From contig NZ_JALPRJ010000006.1 in assembly GCF_030464885.1 (NCBI RefSeq), positions 1 to 64,000 on the forward strand: a stretch of DNA of 64,000 bases, written 5' to 3'. Below are positions 56,232-64,000 of this stretch, one piece after another; position 1 is the first letter of the stretch, and each line of letters starts with the position of its first letter. Both the position numbers and the translations under genes were made by a program. The DNA is from Caballeronia sp. SEWSISQ10-4 2. GTDB lineage: Bacteria; Pseudomonadota; Gammaproteobacteria; Burkholderiales; Burkholderiaceae. The notes under the pieces were generated by a model, which searched no databases, had not been told where the DNA came from, and saw only the letters and a program-made list of their open reading frames with translations.

Positions 56232-57230
56232 ATGGCGGGTTTGAAGCATTGGGCAGCAATCGCGGCGCTGGGCCTGACTACGTTCGCTCACGCGGAGACG
56301 GCGTTGCTCAACGTCTCGTACGACGTCACGCGTGAGTTGTACAAGGACATCGATACCGCTTTTATCGCCGACTATAGGCAGAAGACCGGCCAGACGCTTT
56401 CGGTGCGGCAGTCGCATGGGGCGTCGAGTGCTCAGGCTTTGTCGGTGATGCAGGGCCTGCAGGCCGACGTGGTGACGATGAACCAGCCGAACGACATCGA
56501 CTTGCTGGTCGAGCGCGGCGGCCTCGTGCCGGCCAACTGGCGCACGCTTTTGCCGAATAACGCGGTGCCGTACACGACCACCATGGTGTTTCTCGTGCGC
56601 CATGGCAACCCGAAGAACATCAAGGACTGGAGCGATCTCGCGCGTCCGGGCGTGCAGGTCGTGATCGCGAATCCGAAGACCTCGGGCAACGGGCGTTATG
56701 CCTATCTGGCGGCGTGGGGCTACAAGAAGCAGCAAGGCGCGACCGATGAACAGGCTCAAGCCTTCGAGAAAGCTATCTTCAAGAACGTGCCGGTGCTCGA
56801 CACGGGCGGCCGGGGTGCTACGACGACGTTCACGCAACGGGGTATTGGCGATGTGCTGGTGACGTTTGAAAACGAAGTCGCGTTGATGGATACGGGCGCG
56901 GGCGGCAAGGATTTCGACGCGGTGTATCCGTCCGTGAGTTTGCTCGCGGAGCCGCCGGTCGCGGTGGTCGACAAGGTTGTCGATAAGCGCGGCACACGCA
57001 AGGAAGCGCAGGCGTATCTCGAGTATTTGTGGACGCCTGCGGCGCAGGAAATTATCGCGCAACATCATCTGCGGCCGCGTAATGCCGAGGTGCTGGCGAA
57101 ACACGCGAGCGAATTCAAGCCGATCAAAACGTTCACCGTGGAGCAGATGTTGGGTAACTGGCAGAAAGCCCAGCAAACCCATTTCTCCGATGGCGGCACG
57201 TTCGATCAGGTGATTGTGGATAAGAATTGA
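56232..57230 (+). CDS. sbp: Sulfate ABC transporter substrate-binding protein
   Basis: 332-residue periplasmic sulfate-binding protein: signal peptide (to AHA), then ETALLNVSYDVTRELYKDIDTAF, which opens the family, and SHGASSAQALSVMQGLQADVVTMNQPNDID, the anion-binding region. No CysTWA permease or ATPase genes adjoin, so it is a separate binding protein that must share a transporter. The next gene, hipA, converges on it; only 28 bases separate the stops. Confidence 0.92.
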   Translation: MAGLKHWAAIAALGLTTFAHAETALLNVSYDVTRELYKDIDTAFIADYRQKTGQTLSVRQSHGASSAQALSVMQGLQADVVTMNQPNDIDLLVERGGLVPANWRTLLPNNAVPYTTTMVFLVRHGNPKNIKDWSDLARPGVQVVIANPKTSGNGRYAYLAAWGYKKQQGATDEQAQAFEKAIFKNVPVLDTGGRGATTTFTQRGIGDVLVTFENEVALMDTGAGGKDFDAVYPSVSLLAEPPVAVVDKVVDKRGTRKEAQAYLEYLWTPAAQEIIAQHHLRPRNAEVLAKHASEFKPIKTFTVEQMLGNWQKAQQTHFSDGGTFDQVIVDKN

Positions 57231-57258
57231 GGGGTAAAGCGAAGGCTTCGCGACGCCG

Positions 57259-58581
57259 TCACAGCAACAAGTGTTGGCGCCCGATGTCCTTCACTTGTTT
57301 TCCGTCTACACCGGCTTGCTTGGCGAAAGTCGGCCACGCAGCAATCGCGTTGCGTACTTCCTTGATGACGGCTCGCGCAGTGCCCACCCCGAATCGTTCA
57401 GCCTCGGCAAGCAGGTCATCTTCAGTAAAGCCCTTGAATTTGCCGTTCACCGACATGAGGTGCTGATTCGTCCATTCGCCGTTCGGGTTATGCGCGAAGG
57501 TCACGTCATAGGCAGGAGTGAGTTCCCACGGTGCGTCTTGACGCAGTCGGAACGAGAAGTTTTTCGTATGGTCGTCGCAGTTGCGGCTCATCACGTTGAA
57601 CACCATGCGGCGGAATGCTTCCTCCATCTCGGCATAGGGCAAATTCAATTGACGCATGGTGATGAAGAGCTGCGAGTACGCGTTGGTGCCCTTCTTCTTA
57701 TAGTCGACGTGATCGAGCGCGCACAAGGTCTGCATGTGGTGCCGGACGTTGGTTCCTTCCCGGTCAAAGCGTCGTGTCATGAAGTGCGCCCGGCCGCTTT
57801 CTTCAAGTAGCCGGCACTCGGACATGGTCATGTTCGCGGCCCGCGCCATCAGGTGATAAGCGTACTCGATGCGTCCGTATCCCTGGGGTGTACCCAGTTC
57901 ACTGTCCTCGCCCATGCCGTCGAACTTGAGAAGCCAGTGCTGAAAACCTTCCGGTGCCTCTAGTTGCCCCGAGCGAATCTCGTTGGTGACCGGGTTCCAG
58001 GCAATCACGGCTTTTGCGCGCGCACCACCAGCAGAGGTGCCGACGTCGATGATGCTTCGAAGCGCGGCACTTGCATGGTCGTCGTCTTCGATTGTCCCGG
58101 TGACAGCTTTGCGGGCCTCGCTGACGAGGTGGCTGAGCTGGATCGCCGTGGGCTTGTGCCGGGCCGGGCCGCGTGCCGGTTTAAAGGTGAGCGCGCCCAT
58201 TGCGCGGTTACTCATGTAGGCCAGGCGGTCGATCGACGTAACGCCTGAGGCAGGAATACCGTGATCGGCCATATAGCGGTTGATCAGCGCATTGCCGAAG
58301 TCGTCGGGTAACGCGTCACTCAGAAGCGAGGGAAGGCGCTTATACGTTGCTTCCGGAAGGTCCGCGAATAGGTACAGGTCGAGGCTCAACGGCATGTGCA
58401 GCGGCGAGGGCTCGACGCCCCGGGCCACGAACTCAGGCGCGTAGGCAAACACGTAGTAACCGTACGCGGGGTCGAGGGCGACGGCGCCCATCAACTGGTC
58501 CCATAAGTACACTTCGACGCGCTCAACGTGCTTGTACGGAGCAGCCTTCTTTTTCGCTGGTTGATTCTTTGCCGTACTCAC
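57259..58581 (-). CDS. hipA: HipA-family toxin kinase
   Basis: 440-residue HipA Ser/Thr kinase toxin, full length. The P-loop VGTSAGGARAK (residues 180-190) aligns with E. coli HipA SVAGAQEK, and S183 sits at the place of the autophosphorylated Ser150. The ATP-binding Lys is in LLKFDG (K219), the catalytic motif is NCDDHTKN (D336), and LTPAYDV carries the second metal Asp (D359). By family it phosphorylates an aminoacyl-tRNA synthetase and stops growth until HipB binds. GTG 58581 has AGGAG upstream. It lies 28 bases after hipB. Confidence 0.92.
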   Translation of the reverse strand: MSTAKNQPAKKKAAPYKHVERVEVYLWDQLMGAVALDPAYGYYVFAYAPEFVARGVEPSPLHMPLSLDLYLFADLPEATYKRLPSLLSDALPDDFGNALINRYMADHGIPASGVTSIDRLAYMSNRAMGALTFKPARGPARHKPTAIQLSHLVSEARKAVTGTIEDDDHASAALRSIIDVGTSAGGARAKAVIAWNPVTNEIRSGQLEAPEGFQHWLLKFDGMGEDSELGTPQGYGRIEYAYHLMARAANMTMSECRLLEESGRAHFMTRRFDREGTNVRHHMQTLCALDHVDYKKKGTNAYSQLFITMRQLNLPYAEMEEAFRRMVFNVMSRNCDDHTKNFSFRLRQDAPWELTPAYDVTFAHNPNGEWTNQHLMSVNGKFKGFTEDDLLAEAERFGVGTARAVIKEVRNAIAAWPTFAKQAGVDGKQVKDIGRQHLLL

Positions 58582-58609
58582 GTCGTTGCTCCTACTGGTC
58601 GGATTCGAA

Positions 58610-58945
58610 TTACTTCGGGGGTTTGGCAGCGCGCTTGCGCGCGCGTTGACGCGGCGCCGCGTTGCGCACCATGGTCATGGGATTGACTGTCGCAACCGGC
58701 GCGATGGTGGTAAGCCAATCGTCCCGATCCAGAGCCCTAAGCACAGACACCAGCGATTTGAGCGAGGAGCCGCTGCCGTTCTCGAGACTTCTGAGCGAAC
58801 GTGCGCTGATGCCCGCTCGCTCGGCCAAAGTTTTTTGGTCGATATTTCGACTCAGCCTGAGTTTCTTCAGACTTTCGCCGACTTGTGCTTCGAGTTCCGG
58901 TGACGTATGGCTTGTCTTCACGACGATGTTTACATTTGTAGGCAA
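58610..58945 (-). CDS. hipB: HipB-type antitoxin (XRE family)
   Basis: 111-residue XRE-family regulator with the HTH SRNIDQKTLAERAGISARSLRSLENGSG in residues ~33-60 and a basic tail (NAAPRQRARKRAAKPPK). It precedes hipA, as antitoxins do, and should bind HipA and repress the operon. The start TTG 58945 is unusual. Its Shine-Dalgarno AGAGG lies within one arm of the operator at 58952-58960, so operator and translation signals overlap. This local DNA is AT-richer than the window average. Confidence 0.87.
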   Translation of the reverse strand: MPTNVNIVVKTSHTSPELEAQVGESLKKLRLSRNIDQKTLAERAGISARSLRSLENGSGSSLKSLVSVLRALDRDDWLTTIAPVATVNPMTMVRNAAPRQRARKRAAKPPK

Positions 58946-58951
58946 GATTAC

Positions 58952-58983
58952 GCCTCTTAAGCTAGATTACGAGGTTAAGAGGC
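58952..58983 (-). promoter_or_regulatory. hipBA operator inverted repeat
   Basis: Perfect 9-bp arms GCCTCTTAA/TTAAGAGGC with a 14-base spacer lie between the predicted promoter (TATAAT on the minus strand at 58996-59001) and the hipB start. A second imperfect pair occurs upstream (59070-59094, TTAAAAGGTA...GCCTCTTA), and two copies of CGTTAACG lie at 59022-59029 and 59050-59057. The layout fits antitoxin autorepression. Confidence 0.8.
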
Positions 58984-59121
58984 AATTTATTACTGATTAT
59001 AGTAGATGGTCGGAGAAATGACGTTAACGCTAAAGGGTAGTTTATTGCCCGTTAACGCACTTTATCGACTTAAAAGGTAAATTTCTGCCTCTTATGGATA
59101 ATGTAGCTCGTAGAGCCGAAG

Positions 59122-59158
59122 AAAAATCCCCCGAGATCTAACGATTGCGGGGGATTCT
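59122..59158 (-). terminator. Terminator of the bio operon
   Basis: On the minus strand AATCCCCCG/CGGGGGATT forms a 9-bp stem with a 14-base loop followed by five Ts, about 80 bases past the bioB stop. Confidence 0.8.
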
Positions 59159-59195
59159 TGGAATCAACTGCGGCTGACCTCTACCTTCATGGTGT

Positions 59196-59246
59196 AGGTC
59201 AGTGAATCAAGCGGCGAGCTTGCCGCTGCTAGGTTTCACTGAACCT
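59196..59246 (-). repeat. Two-tier inverted repeat over the bioB stop
   Basis: Outer arms AGGTCAGTGAA/TTCACTGAACCT (one bulge) enclose an inner palindrome AGCGGCGAGCTTGCCGCT (59210-59227). The right outer arm covers the bioB stop codon at 59236-59238. Confidence 0.75.
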
Positions 59247-60285
59247 GCGCATGCCCGCACTTCACCTCACAAGCCTCCGGCGCCTGCATCTGCTGCGACG
59301 CTTCCGCGCGCATTCCCAACCGCTCCAGCAATTTCCTATCGGCTTCAGCCTGCGGATTGCTCGTGGTCAGCAACTGGTCGCCGTAGAAAATCGAATTCGC
59401 GCCGGCGAGGAAACACAGCGCCTGCAACGCTTCATCCATCTGCTCGCGCCCAGCCGATAACCGCACCATCGCCTTTGGCATCGTGATCCGCGCAACCGCG
59501 ATCGTACGCACGAATTCGAACGGATCGAGCGGTGCGGTGCCCGTCAGAGGCGTGCCTTCCACCTGCACGAGATTGTTGATAGGCACCGATTCCGGATACG
59601 GCTCCATATTCGCCAATTGCGTCATCAGCCCAGCGCGTTCACGTCGCGATTCGCCCATGCCCACGATCCCGCCGCAACACACATTGATCCCGGCATCGCG
59701 GACATGTTCGAGTGTATCCAGCCGATCCTGATACGTCCGCGTCGAGATGATCTGCCCGTAGAACTCCGGCGATGTATCGAGGTTATGGTTGTAGTAATCC
59801 AGCCCGGCATCGCGCAGACGTTCGGCCTGATGCGCTTCCAGCATGCCGAGCGTCACGCAGGTTTCCAGACCCATCGCCTTCACGCCGCGAATCATGTCGG
59901 CGATTGGTTCCAGATGCTGGTCCTTCGGATTGCGCCACGCCGCGCCCATGCAAAAACGCGTCGCGCCGTTCGCCTTGGCGATTTCGGCGGCCTTCAGGAC
60001 TTCATCGACAGCCATCAGTTTGTCGGCCTTCAACCCCGTGTCGTGATGCGACGACTGCGGGCAATACGCGCAATCTTCGGGACACCCGCCGGTCTTGATC
60101 GACAGCAGCGTGGAGAGCTGAACCGTGTTGGCATCGAAGTGTTCGCGATGCACAGCCTGCGCGCGAAACAGCAAGTCGTTGAAGGGCAGGTCGTAGAGCG
60201 CGACGATATCCGCCACGCGCCAGCGAGCCAGCGTTTGCGGTGCGGAAGCTTGAGCGGTCTTGTCGGAGGATTGCAGTTGCGTCAT
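59236..60285 (-). CDS. bioB: Biotin synthase
   Basis: 349-residue radical-SAM enzyme with [12 protein letters not shown], whose C68, C72 and C75 carry the SAM-binding [4Fe-4S] cluster. It also keeps the second-cluster residues (for example the Cys in [13 protein letters not shown]). It inserts sulfur into dethiobiotin. Last gene of the bioA-F-D-B operon; 35 bases follow bioD. Confidence 0.96.
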   Translation of the reverse strand: MTQLQSSDKTAQASAPQTLARWRVADIVALYDLPFNDLLFRAQAVHREHFDANTVQLSTLLSIKTGGCPEDCAYCPQSSHHDTGLKADKLMAVDEVLKAAEIAKANGATRFCMGAAWRNPKDQHLEPIADMIRGVKAMGLETCVTLGMLEAHQAERLRDAGLDYYNHNLDTSPEFYGQIISTRTYQDRLDTLEHVRDAGINVCCGGIVGMGESRRERAGLMTQLANMEPYPESVPINNLVQVEGTPLTGTAPLDPFEFVRTIAVARITMPKAMVRLSAGREQMDEALQALCFLAGANSIFYGDQLLTTSNPQAEADRKLLERLGMRAEASQQMQAPEACEVKCGHAQVQ

Positions 60286-60320
60286 GTGAGGATCCTTTTC
60301 GTTTTGCAGATAACGATGAA

Positions 60321-61046
60321 TTACTGGCCCGCGCCGGCTGAACGAAGCGTGTTCAGCAGCAGGGATGTATCGATATAAGTCGTCGCCGTAAGCGCATCCG
60401 GCGGTGAGAGGCGAGGAATCGTGCCAAGCAGTGGCGCGTTGTATTGACTGTCGAGCCGCAGCCGGATTGCTTCAATGTTCTCAGCGGGAAACAGCATGGC
60501 CGGATCGATTTGATTAGCCACCCAGCCCACCAGATGCAGCCCTCGCGTTGCTATGGCCTCGGCGCTCAACAACGCATGGCTGATGCAGCCGAGTCGCATG
60601 CCGACCACCAGCACGACCGGCAGATTCAAGGCGAACGCGAGGTCGGCAGTATCGTGGACGTCGGTGAGCGGCACGCGGAATCCCCCCACGCCTTCCACCA
60701 CGACCACGTCCGCTTGTTGCACGGCGAATCGATGCGCTTCCACAATGCGCGCAATGTCCAGCGACACGTTTTCGCGCGCCGCCGCGATATGCGGCGCGGC
60801 GGCTTCTTTAAGCATGAACGGCGTGCGTATTGATGGCGGCAGCGCAACATTCGCGGCGGCATCGAGTTGATCGGCGTCTTCGTTATGCCACTCGCCGTTG
60901 CGCTCGAACGCCCCCGCTGCGATGGGTTTCATCGCGGCGGCGCGCAGGCCGAGCGCGGCAAACCCATGCAGCAACGCAGCCGATACGAGCGTCTTGCCGA
61001 TCTCGGTATCGGTGCCGGTGACGAAGAGTGAAAGTGGCGCGGTCAT
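60321..61046 (-). CDS. bioD: Dethiobiotin synthetase
   Basis: 241-residue BioD with P-loop [18 protein letters not shown] at the N-terminus, [11 protein letters not shown], and [13 protein letters not shown]. It closes the ureido ring of dethiobiotin using ATP and CO2. Its start overlaps the bioF stop by four bases. Confidence 0.95.
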   Translation of the reverse strand: MTAPLSLFVTGTDTEIGKTLVSAALLHGFAALGLRAAAMKPIAAGAFERNGEWHNEDADQLDAAANVALPPSIRTPFMLKEAAAPHIAAARENVSLDIARIVEAHRFAVQQADVVVVEGVGGFRVPLTDVHDTADLAFALNLPVVLVVGMRLGCISHALLSAEAIATRGLHLVGWVANQIDPAMLFPAENIEAIRLRLDSQYNAPLLGTIPRLSPPDALTATTYIDTSLLLNTLRSAGAGQ

Positions 61047-62263
61047 GGGCGGTTGCTCAAGGTTTGCAAGGCATCGTCGAGCTTGGCGAGGTCATCGTGG
61101 CTATGCGCGGCGGACAGCGAAATGCGCAGGCGCGATGTGCCCACGGGCACCGTCGGCGGCCGGATCGCGGGCACCCACATGTGGTATTCATCGAGCGCTG
61201 CGGCGAGCGTCAGCGTCTCTTCATTGCCGCCGATAATCAACGGTTGAACCGCCGTATGCGAGTCGACGGGCAACCATCGTGTGCGCTGCAAAATGGCGCG
61301 CGTACTGTCGATGAGCGTAGCCAGGTGCGCGCGTCTCAAGTCGCCTTCTTGACCGCCAATGATCTTCAAACTAGCCGATACCGCGTGCGCCACCGCCGGC
61401 GGCGATGCCGTCGTAAAGATGTACGGCCGCGCGCGCTGCACGAACCATTCGATCACCGTCTCATGCGCGATCACGAACGCGCCGGACACGCCTGCGGCTT
61501 TCCCAAGCGTGCCGACATAAACCAGATGCGCCGAGCGCAACTCAGCTTCAGCCAACGCGCCGCGTCCTTGCGGACCAAGCACGCCGAACCCATGCGCATC
61601 GTCGACAACGAGCCATGCGCCGTATCGCTCCGCGACTTCAAGCAGCCGCGCAAGCGGGGCGATATCGCCGTCCATGCTAAAGACGGAATCGGTGACGATG
61701 ATCTTCGTCCCACCCTCATTCACCGATGCATCGAGCATGGCGTCGAGCGCTTCGACATCGGCGTGGGGATAGATGCGAATTTCAGCGCGCGACAAGCGCG
61801 CGCCATCGATCAGCGACGCATGGTTCAACGCGTCGCAGAACATCAGCGTGTCGCGCCCGCCGGAGGGTCCCGCAGCGCCCAATGTGGTCAGCGTCGCGAG
61901 ATTCGCCATGTAGCCGGTGCTGAAATACAGCGCTCGCGCCTGGTCGACGAAACCGCCGGAGAACGCCGCGAGGTCGTCTTCGAGCTTCGCATGGGCGCGC
62001 GAATGGCCACCGAGCAGATGCGATCCGCCGCTGCCCGCGCCGTATTTTTGTGCGCCTTCCGCGAGTGCTTCGCGCAGGGTTTCATGCGCAGCCAGCCCGA
62101 GATAATCGTTACTTGCAAAGCCGATAATCTCGCGTCCATCCACCGTCATGTGAGCGGCGCACGCGCTGTCGGCGATACGTCGGCGACGACGCAAACCGTT
62201 GCGATCGATATCGGCGAGACCTTGTTTCAATGTGTCGAAAAGAGCGGGCGATGTCTTGCTCAT
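61043..62263 (-). CDS. bioF: 8-amino-7-oxononanoate synthase
   Basis: 406-residue PLP enzyme: [13 protein letters not shown] near residue 50, the pyridoxal lysine in [16 protein letters not shown], and [17 protein letters not shown]. It condenses pimeloyl-ACP or -CoA with alanine. Overlaps bioA by four bases and bioD by four. Confidence 0.95.
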   Translation of the reverse strand: MSKTSPALFDTLKQGLADIDRNGLRRRRRIADSACAAHMTVDGREIIGFASNDYLGLAAHETLREALAEGAQKYGAGSGGSHLLGGHSRAHAKLEDDLAAFSGGFVDQARALYFSTGYMANLATLTTLGAAGPSGGRDTLMFCDALNHASLIDGARLSRAEIRIYPHADVEALDAMLDASVNEGGTKIIVTDSVFSMDGDIAPLARLLEVAERYGAWLVVDDAHGFGVLGPQGRGALAEAELRSAHLVYVGTLGKAAGVSGAFVIAHETVIEWFVQRARPYIFTTASPPAVAHAVSASLKIIGGQEGDLRRAHLATLIDSTRAILQRTRWLPVDSHTAVQPLIIGGNEETLTLAAALDEYHMWVPAIRPPTVPVGTSRLRISLSAAHSHDDLAKLDDALQTLSNRP

Positions 62264-63621
62264 GCGGCCTCCGCCAGCGTTGCTTCGAAGACAGTGCGTG
62301 TGCGTTCGGCGAGCAAGGCGAGTTCGTCGTCGCTGAGAATGTACGGTGGCATCAGATAGACGGTCGTGCCTATCGGCCGCAACAATAGCTCATGTTTCAA
62401 GGCCTTTTCGAAGAAACGCCGTGAGAACGTGCGCGCTTGAGATGGGTTTTCAATCACTGCATCGAAGGCGAAAATCGTGCCGCGTTCGCGCAGGTTTTTC
62501 ACTTGGCGATGATCTTGAAGCGGACTCAACGCAGCGCGCAACACGGACGATTTACGTCGATTTTCTTCAAGCACGTTTGCGCTATCGAAGAGTTCGAGCG
62601 TCGCCAAAGCCGCGCGGCACGCAAGCGGATTGCCCGTGTACGAATGCGAGTGCAGGAACCCTCGCGTCATGTCGTCATCGTAGAAAGCGGCGTAGATTTC
62701 ATCGCGTGTCAGCACGATGGACAACGGCAAATACCCGCCGCTGATCCCCTTCGACAAACACAGGAAATCCGGCCAGATCGCAGCCTGTTCGCACGCGAAG
62801 AACGTGCCGCTGCGGCCACAGCCGACGGCAATTTCATCGGCAATCAAATGCACGCCGTAGTCGTCGCACAGCGCTCGCAGGCCCTTTAAATACGAGGGAT
62901 CGTGCATGGCCATGCCGGCGGCGCACTGCACGAGCGGCTCCACGATAACGGCGGCAAGCTGCGACGCCTTGGCGTCGAAGAGAGTCTTCATATCGGCCAG
63001 CGCGCGCTGTGCGACATCGCGCGCCGTCTCGCCTTCGCGAGCGCTGCGAGCATCCGGCGATGTCACCACGTGCGCGTGTCGAATCAGCGGATCGTAGGCG
63101 TCCTTGAACAACGCGACATCGGTTACGCCGAGCGCGCCTATCGTCTCGCCGTGATAGCTGTTGGCAAGGCACACGAACTCGCGCTTCTCCGCGCGGCCGC
63201 TGTTGCGCCAGAAGTGGAAGCTCATCTTCAACGCAATTTCAACTGCCGATGCGCCATCGGAGGCGAAGAACGCGTGGCCCAGCGTGTGCTGCGTGAGCGC
63301 GCTCAAGCGTTCGGCGAGCAGGATCGCGGGCTCGTGCGTGCACCCGGCGAGCATCGCGTGTTCGAGCGTGTCGAGCTGGTCTTTCAGCGCGGCATTGATG
63401 TGAGGATTGGCGTGGCCGAAGAGGTTGACCCACCACGAGCTGATGGCATCGAGATAACGCGCTCCATCGTGGTCATAGAGCCACGCGCCCTTGCCGCGCG
63501 CGATGGGCACGAGCGGCGTGCGCTCGTGATGTTTCATTTGCGTACACGGGTGCCATACGGCGCGTAGCGAGCGTGCAACCCATTCGTCGGTAGCAGGCTT
63601 TGGCTGGTTGTTCAGGTTCAA
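62260..63621 (-). CDS. bioA: Adenosylmethionine-8-amino-7-oxononanoate transaminase
   Basis: 453-residue class III aminotransferase: [50 protein letters not shown] and the PLP lysine in [16 protein letters not shown]. It makes 7,8-diaminopelargonate using SAM. TTG 63621 has TGGAGT upstream at good distance and opens [14 protein letters not shown]. First gene of the four-gene biotin operon; bioC/bioH equivalents are not in the window. Confidence 0.95.
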   Translation of the reverse strand: MNLNNQPKPATDEWVARSLRAVWHPCTQMKHHERTPLVPIARGKGAWLYDHDGARYLDAISSWWVNLFGHANPHINAALKDQLDTLEHAMLAGCTHEPAILLAERLSALTQHTLGHAFFASDGASAVEIALKMSFHFWRNSGRAEKREFVCLANSYHGETIGALGVTDVALFKDAYDPLIRHAHVVTSPDARSAREGETARDVAQRALADMKTLFDAKASQLAAVIVEPLVQCAAGMAMHDPSYLKGLRALCDDYGVHLIADEIAVGCGRSGTFFACEQAAIWPDFLCLSKGISGGYLPLSIVLTRDEIYAAFYDDDMTRGFLHSHSYTGNPLACRAALATLELFDSANVLEENRRKSSVLRAALSPLQDHRQVKNLRERGTIFAFDAVIENPSQARTFSRRFFEKALKHELLLRPIGTTVYLMPPYILSDDELALLAERTRTVFEATLAEAA

Positions 63622-63675
63622 AACGACTCCAGGGGAGCGGCCCGTGATGCACTCAGGCGACGCTCCCGATCACAT

Positions 63676-64000
63676 TCAGGCAAGCCACGACGGCTTGCTC
63701 TTTTCCAGAAAACTGCGGACACCTTCGCGTCCTTCGTCCGAGGCACGAATCCGTGCGATACGGTCGGCGGTGTCCGAGATCAGCGTTTCATCGATCGGTT
63801 TCTCCGCCAGATCGACCACGAGTTGCTTGCACTCGCGCACGGCGTTCGGGCTATTCGCGACGATCGCGGCCGCGACAGCATCGACGGCTGCATCCAGCGC
63901 ATCCGCTGCAACCACCTGATGCACGAGGCCGATACGCAGCGCTTCGGCGGCATCGAAACGTTCGGCGGTGACGAAGTATCGATGCGATGCGCGTGCGCCT
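63676..64000 (-). CDS. Enoyl-CoA hydratase/isomerase, 3' part only
   Basis: The C-terminal ~108 residues of a crotonase-family enzyme run off the right edge, including FVTAERFDAAEALRIGLVHQV, KQLVVDLAEKPIDETL and a terminal FLEKSKPSWLA. The latter ending resembles methylglutaconyl-CoA hydratase-like members of the leucine pathway, but the catalytic part lies outside the window, so this is only a suggestion. It lies upstream of bioA on the same strand, 54 bases away. Confidence 0.85.
   Translation of the reverse strand, partial: GARASHRYFVTAERFDAAEALRIGLVHQVVAADALDAAVDAVAAAIVANSPNAVRECKQLVVDLAEKPIDETLISDTADRIARIRASDEGREGVRSFLEKSKPSWLA

Noticed and set aside
61028-62359. A 443-residue plus-strand frame opposite bioD, bioF and bioA.
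   Set aside because: It is an antisense shadow of three well-identified biotin genes.

Overview
The window is high-GC chromosomal DNA of a betaproteobacterium, most likely a member of Burkholderiaceae close to Paraburkholderia, Caballeronia or Burkholderia. This is inferred from gene families and order, not from a database search. Supporting signs are the rsmI / yraN-diaA-dolP-cytochrome c block, a short Burkholderia-type H-NS protein, a trimeric general porin, a fused IorAB-type indolepyruvate oxidoreductase, a bioA-F-D-B operon and frequent GTG/TTG starts with good Shine-Dalgarno sequences.

Layout. 1-0.8 kb: the right end of an IS200/IS605-type element abuts a truncated and frameshifted amino-acid permease. 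1.0-8.6 kb: a seven-gene operon for a molybdenum hydroxylase (coxS-L-M-D-E-G plus xdhC). Its large subunit has the form II active-site loop AYRGAGR, so it is probably not a true CO dehydrogenase and its substrate is open. 8.7-30.3 kb: mostly single housekeeping and transport genes. They include a Fur-box-controlled PepSY membrane protein, srkA, two MFS transporters, a DUF1295 / cyclopropane-synthase-like pair, an amidase, a dienelactone hydrolase, a LivK-type binding protein, a HugZ-like protein, H-NS, a CDF transporter, an Lrp regulator, an exonuclease with an MBL hydrolase, RlpA, and the rsmI / yraN-diaA-dolP-cytochrome block, ending in tRNA-Ala(CGC). yraN is broken by an exact 10-bp tandem duplication.

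30.6-42.7 kb: a CPA1 antiporter, an EAL phosphodiesterase, indolepyruvate oxidoreductase, a GST, two small genes around a 9-bp tandem repeat, and a LacI-epimerase-PfkB sugar operon (probably mannose to fructose to fructose phosphate). 42.9-46.6 kb: an acyl-CoA dehydrogenase / PIG-L deacetylase / methyltransferase cassette and a bile-acid-symporter-family transporter. 47-56 kb: a porin, a nitronate monooxygenase, an alpha/beta hydrolase with the complete fluoroacetate dehalogenase residue set, and a five-gene minus-strand operon (ghrA, HMG-CoA lyase, YbaK, DUF1289, MBL hydrolase). 56-64 kb: an orphan sulfate-binding protein, a hipBA toxin-antitoxin locus with clear inverted-repeat operators, the biotin operon, and a truncated enoyl-CoA hydratase at the right edge.

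No CRISPR array, rRNA operon, prophage or large island is visible. The accessory signals are the IS remnant at the left end and the AT-richer hipBA patch. The observations I would follow first are the form II hydroxylase operon, the yraN duplication, the haloacetate dehalogenase, the ACAD/PIG-L/methyltransferase cassette, the hipBA operators and a possible small RNA near 25.7 kb.
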